The notes beneath the pieces are model-generated. The model ran no database searches. It saw only the letters and a list, made by a program, of their open reading frames with translations, and was not told where the DNA came from. Position numbers and translations under genes: made by a program. A DNA stretch of 7,329 nt from Gammaproteobacteria bacterium (GTDB lineage Bacteria; Pseudomonadota; Gammaproteobacteria; Chromatiales; Chromatiaceae). The DNA is taken from contig JAUVEG010000061.1 of assembly GCA_030594925.1 (NCBI GenBank), forward strand, positions 1 to 7,329. The letters are read 5' to 3'. Position 1 is the first letter of the stretch, and every line of letters begins with the position of its first letter. Below, piece after piece: positions 5,946 through 7,329 of the stretch.

Positions 5946-6016
5946 TGAGACTGGTCGTAGACGCCAGTGTGGTAGTCAAATGGTTTGTCCGTGACAGCAA
6001 TGAAGAAAAGTGCTGA
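5945..6016 (+). pseudogene. Truncated VapC-like PIN-domain toxin remnant
   Basis: The ATG overlaps the antitoxin stop by one base. The reading frame gives 23 residues starting MRLVVDASVVVKWFV and then meets TGA. The VVDASVVVKWF block is the typical first strand of VapC PIN domains, with D6 as the first of the metal-binding acidic residues. Intact VapC proteins have about 130 residues, with further acidic residues and a C-terminal D that are missing. No further PIN motif is found in any frame up to 6313, so the loss is not a single frameshift; a deletion or replacement with a junction near 6005-6030 is more likely. The remnant cannot be a functional nuclease. Confidence 0.75.
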
Positions 6017-6313
6017 CGGACTTTGAATTCGAAACACCTCGCAGTTACAGCCGCCTTTTCAGCGTTGACTCTCCAATGTGCTCTCTGAGCTGCGGCCATT
6101 CACAGCACCCCTTCAAATAGCCCATCTCGCTCATTGACTAAAAGGCGGTCTCCAAACCTGTCATTCGCATCATCAATTTGATATGTTTCCTTCGGCCGAT
6201 TTTGGCGCTTCCGCTTATTGTAGAAGAGGCTGAATAAACATTTAGGTTCAATATATTCCTACCATCTGGTTTTCTTATTCTTGCGCCTACTATATGGGGC
6301 AAGGGGACCCGGG
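6017..6313. other. Gene-free stretch after the toxin remnant
   Basis: No convincing gene is present. Small open frames on the minus strand (for example 5899-6099) lack family motifs and a good ribosome binding site. One perfect 9-bp inverted repeat, CCGCCTTTT (6051-6059) with AAAAGGCGG (6140-6148), spans 98 bp and could mark part of a dispersed non-coding element. Downstream of the DUF4239 stop (6314) there is no stem followed by a T-run, so no terminator is called for that gene. Confidence 0.5.
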
Positions 6314-7111
6314 CTATTGCTTTAGATCAGCTTCCATCTCTGCAATCACTGAATTCAGACTGTGTTGATTGACAATAACCATCCCATCAAGAGGACGATC
6401 GAAATCCAAAATAATCAACATCAAACCAGCTAGCACCAGCGTCAACGCGCTCATGCGCGAGCGGCTCATACGACCCTGTATGCCAGCATTAAACCCTGCA
6501 ACACTCAGTGATGCTGCTGCGACAAATAACAGCATCCACATCACAATTTTTGGCAATGTGTCAAAAACGGCTGCAAGACGAAAAGTATGCGCATCGAAAA
6601 CAGAGTTAATTGCTACGACAAGAGATGCCTCCATCGGGACAGGATTATCCTGTTCGAGCATGTGTTTTGTTGCTGGCCAGATTTTAGCCTGCTGCTTCAA
6701 TGTTCTTATTACTGCGGCTTTGCGCTCTTCATTACTTTGAAGTGAACCAGGAGGAAATGATCGTGTCCGTGCATAGTCCAGAAGCACCTTTTTCAATTCT
6801 GTACGGCCTGGTTCTGCAAGAATATCCGCCCTTTGAAAAGCCGTACCCAATGCATTCGCTTCAACAGGCACTGCTTGTTTTCGCGCATCATGGCGACTTA
6901 TTCCAGAGGCATAAGTAAAGGCCAGAACTAACCCAAGAAGTGCGAACATGGAGGTTTGCACAATAGCCCCTCCACCTGAATCTGCATCCTTCCAGGTTTC
7001 ACGACGCGCGTGTCCCACGCGGTAGCCTGATTCAAGTGCAATCATAAGAACTACGACAAAGAGCAGGCCGGCGACCCAGATAGGAAAAGTATAGAGTAGC
7101 GCTAGTTCCAT
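6314..7111 (-). CDS. DUF4239 (bestrophin-like) membrane protein
   Basis: A 265-residue protein from ATG 7111. Hydrophobic segments at about 8-28, 50-70, 190-212 and 220-237 give a two-plus-two arrangement of membrane helices separated by a soluble helical section. Diagnostic motifs are GGG(46-48)...ALLGLVLAFTY (57-67), R77 followed by VEANALGTAFQRAD (83-96), and D236-F-D-RPLDG near the C terminus. These match the DUF4239 family, annotated as bestrophin-like, whose members are about 250-270 residues; the molecular function is not established, though the resemblance suggests an anion-channel-like fold. A GTG at 7123 would add 4 residues, but GGAG lies 6 bases before ATG 7111, so that start is chosen. 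It stands alone: the toxin remnant upstream of its 3' end is on the other strand, and no gene follows within the window. Confidence 0.82.
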   Translation of the reverse strand: MELALLYTFPIWVAGLLFVVVLMIALESGYRVGHARRETWKDADSGGGAIVQTSMFALLGLVLAFTYASGISRHDARKQAVPVEANALGTAFQRADILAEPGRTELKKVLLDYARTRSFPPGSLQSNEERKAAVIRTLKQQAKIWPATKHMLEQDNPVPMEASLVVAINSVFDAHTFRLAAVFDTLPKIVMWMLLFVAAASLSVAGFNAGIQGRMSRSRMSALTLVLAGLMLIILDFDRPLDGMVIVNQHSLNSVIAEMEADLKQ

Positions 7112-7117
7112 GTATGG

Positions 7118-7121
7118 CTCC
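7118..7121 (-). promoter_or_regulatory. Ribosome binding site deciding the DUF4239 start
   Basis: GGAG on the minus strand lies 6 bases before ATG 7111 and overlaps the alternative GTG at 7123, which itself has no Shine-Dalgarno site. Confidence 0.65.
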
Positions 7122-7212
7122 ACTGAGGTTGGTAGATTGAACTCCTCAACCCAGCTGATTTAATCAACCAGACGTAACACTTGAATGAGATATAGGCAGT
7201 ATCAAAGAGTAT

Positions 7213-7242
7213 ATTCTATCGATGACGGCAAAGAACAGTTAA
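7213..7242 (-). promoter_or_regulatory. Weak candidate promoter for the DUF4239 gene
   Basis: On the minus strand TTAACT (7242-7237) and TAGAAT (7218-7213) are separated by 18 bases, matching the -35 and -10 sigma-70 consensus at 4 and 5 of 6 positions. The start of transcription would be about 95 bases before ATG 7111. A short palindrome, TGATT-T-AATCA (7156-7166), lies in the leader. The match is only moderate and other spacings are possible. Confidence 0.25.
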
Positions 7243-7329
7243 TCCACAGATACTCGCCATCTCCACAGACAACCATCTCAATCAGGAAAGAACTTCGACG
7301 GCGGTTCGTGCTCCACAACGGCCATTCGA

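Noticed and set aside
5837..6099. Two overlapping 66-residue minus-strand frames
   Set aside because: They run antisense to the antitoxin gene, have no family motifs and lack ribosome binding sites.
7239..7269. TAATCCACA as a DnaA box and the TCCACAGA direct repeats (7243-7250, 7262-7269) as an origin or iteron
   Set aside because: One near-match and two 8-bp repeats are too few; there is no AT-rich unwinding region or replication gene nearby.
1..7329. CRISPR array, tRNA, rRNA or riboswitch
   Set aside because: No regularly spaced direct repeats, no cloverleaf with a recognisable T-arm, and no known riboswitch core was seen on either strand.

Overview
The window looks like a piece of a Gram-negative, probably gammaproteobacterial, chromosome. 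This rests on two long genes with Sec signal peptides, Shine-Dalgarno GGAG sites, a VapBC-type toxin-antitoxin remnant and several short dispersed palindromic repeats of the kind common in environmental Gammaproteobacteria. The assignment is an inference from style; there is no rRNA, tRNA or other phylogenetic marker here.

Layout, left to right. Positions 1-94 may hold the start of a minus-strand gene that runs off the left edge. Positions 126-419 are gene-free and packed with palindromes: a MITE-like element (134-292) with about 23-bp terminal inverted repeats and flanking 8-bp direct repeats, an inverted pair of GTAG-headed REP-like hairpins nested inside it (177-247), a small hairpin (302-329) and a long palindrome (350-419). 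Positions 438-5467 carry two large minus-strand genes whose stop and start codons overlap by 4 bp. The upstream gene (5467-3563) encodes an exported protein with a YkuD-type L,D-transpeptidase active site (SHGC motif). The downstream gene (3566-438) encodes an exported protein of 1042 residues with a phosphohistidine-like swivelling segment followed by a C-terminal PEP-synthase/glucan-water-dikinase type ATP-binding domain. Positions 5468-5711 are a divergent intergenic region with a dispersed repeat and a perfect 21-bp palindrome that probably serves as operator for the next gene. Positions 5712-6016 hold an intact VapB-like ribbon-helix-helix antitoxin and the first 23 codons of a PIN-domain toxin. 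Positions 6017-6313 hold no recognisable gene. Positions 6314-7111 (minus) encode a DUF4239 (bestrophin-like) membrane protein, and 7112-7329 is its upstream region.

The most notable unit is the transpeptidase/dikinase pair. The 4-bp overlap predicts translational coupling, and both products carry signal peptides, so they probably act together in the cell envelope. A dikinase fold that needs ATP sits oddly outside the cytoplasm, and about 470 residues of its N-terminal half match nothing I recognise. The pair is therefore a candidate for an undescribed envelope-modifying system. The rest of the window is accessory sequence: repeats, a decayed toxin-antitoxin locus and a membrane protein of unknown function.
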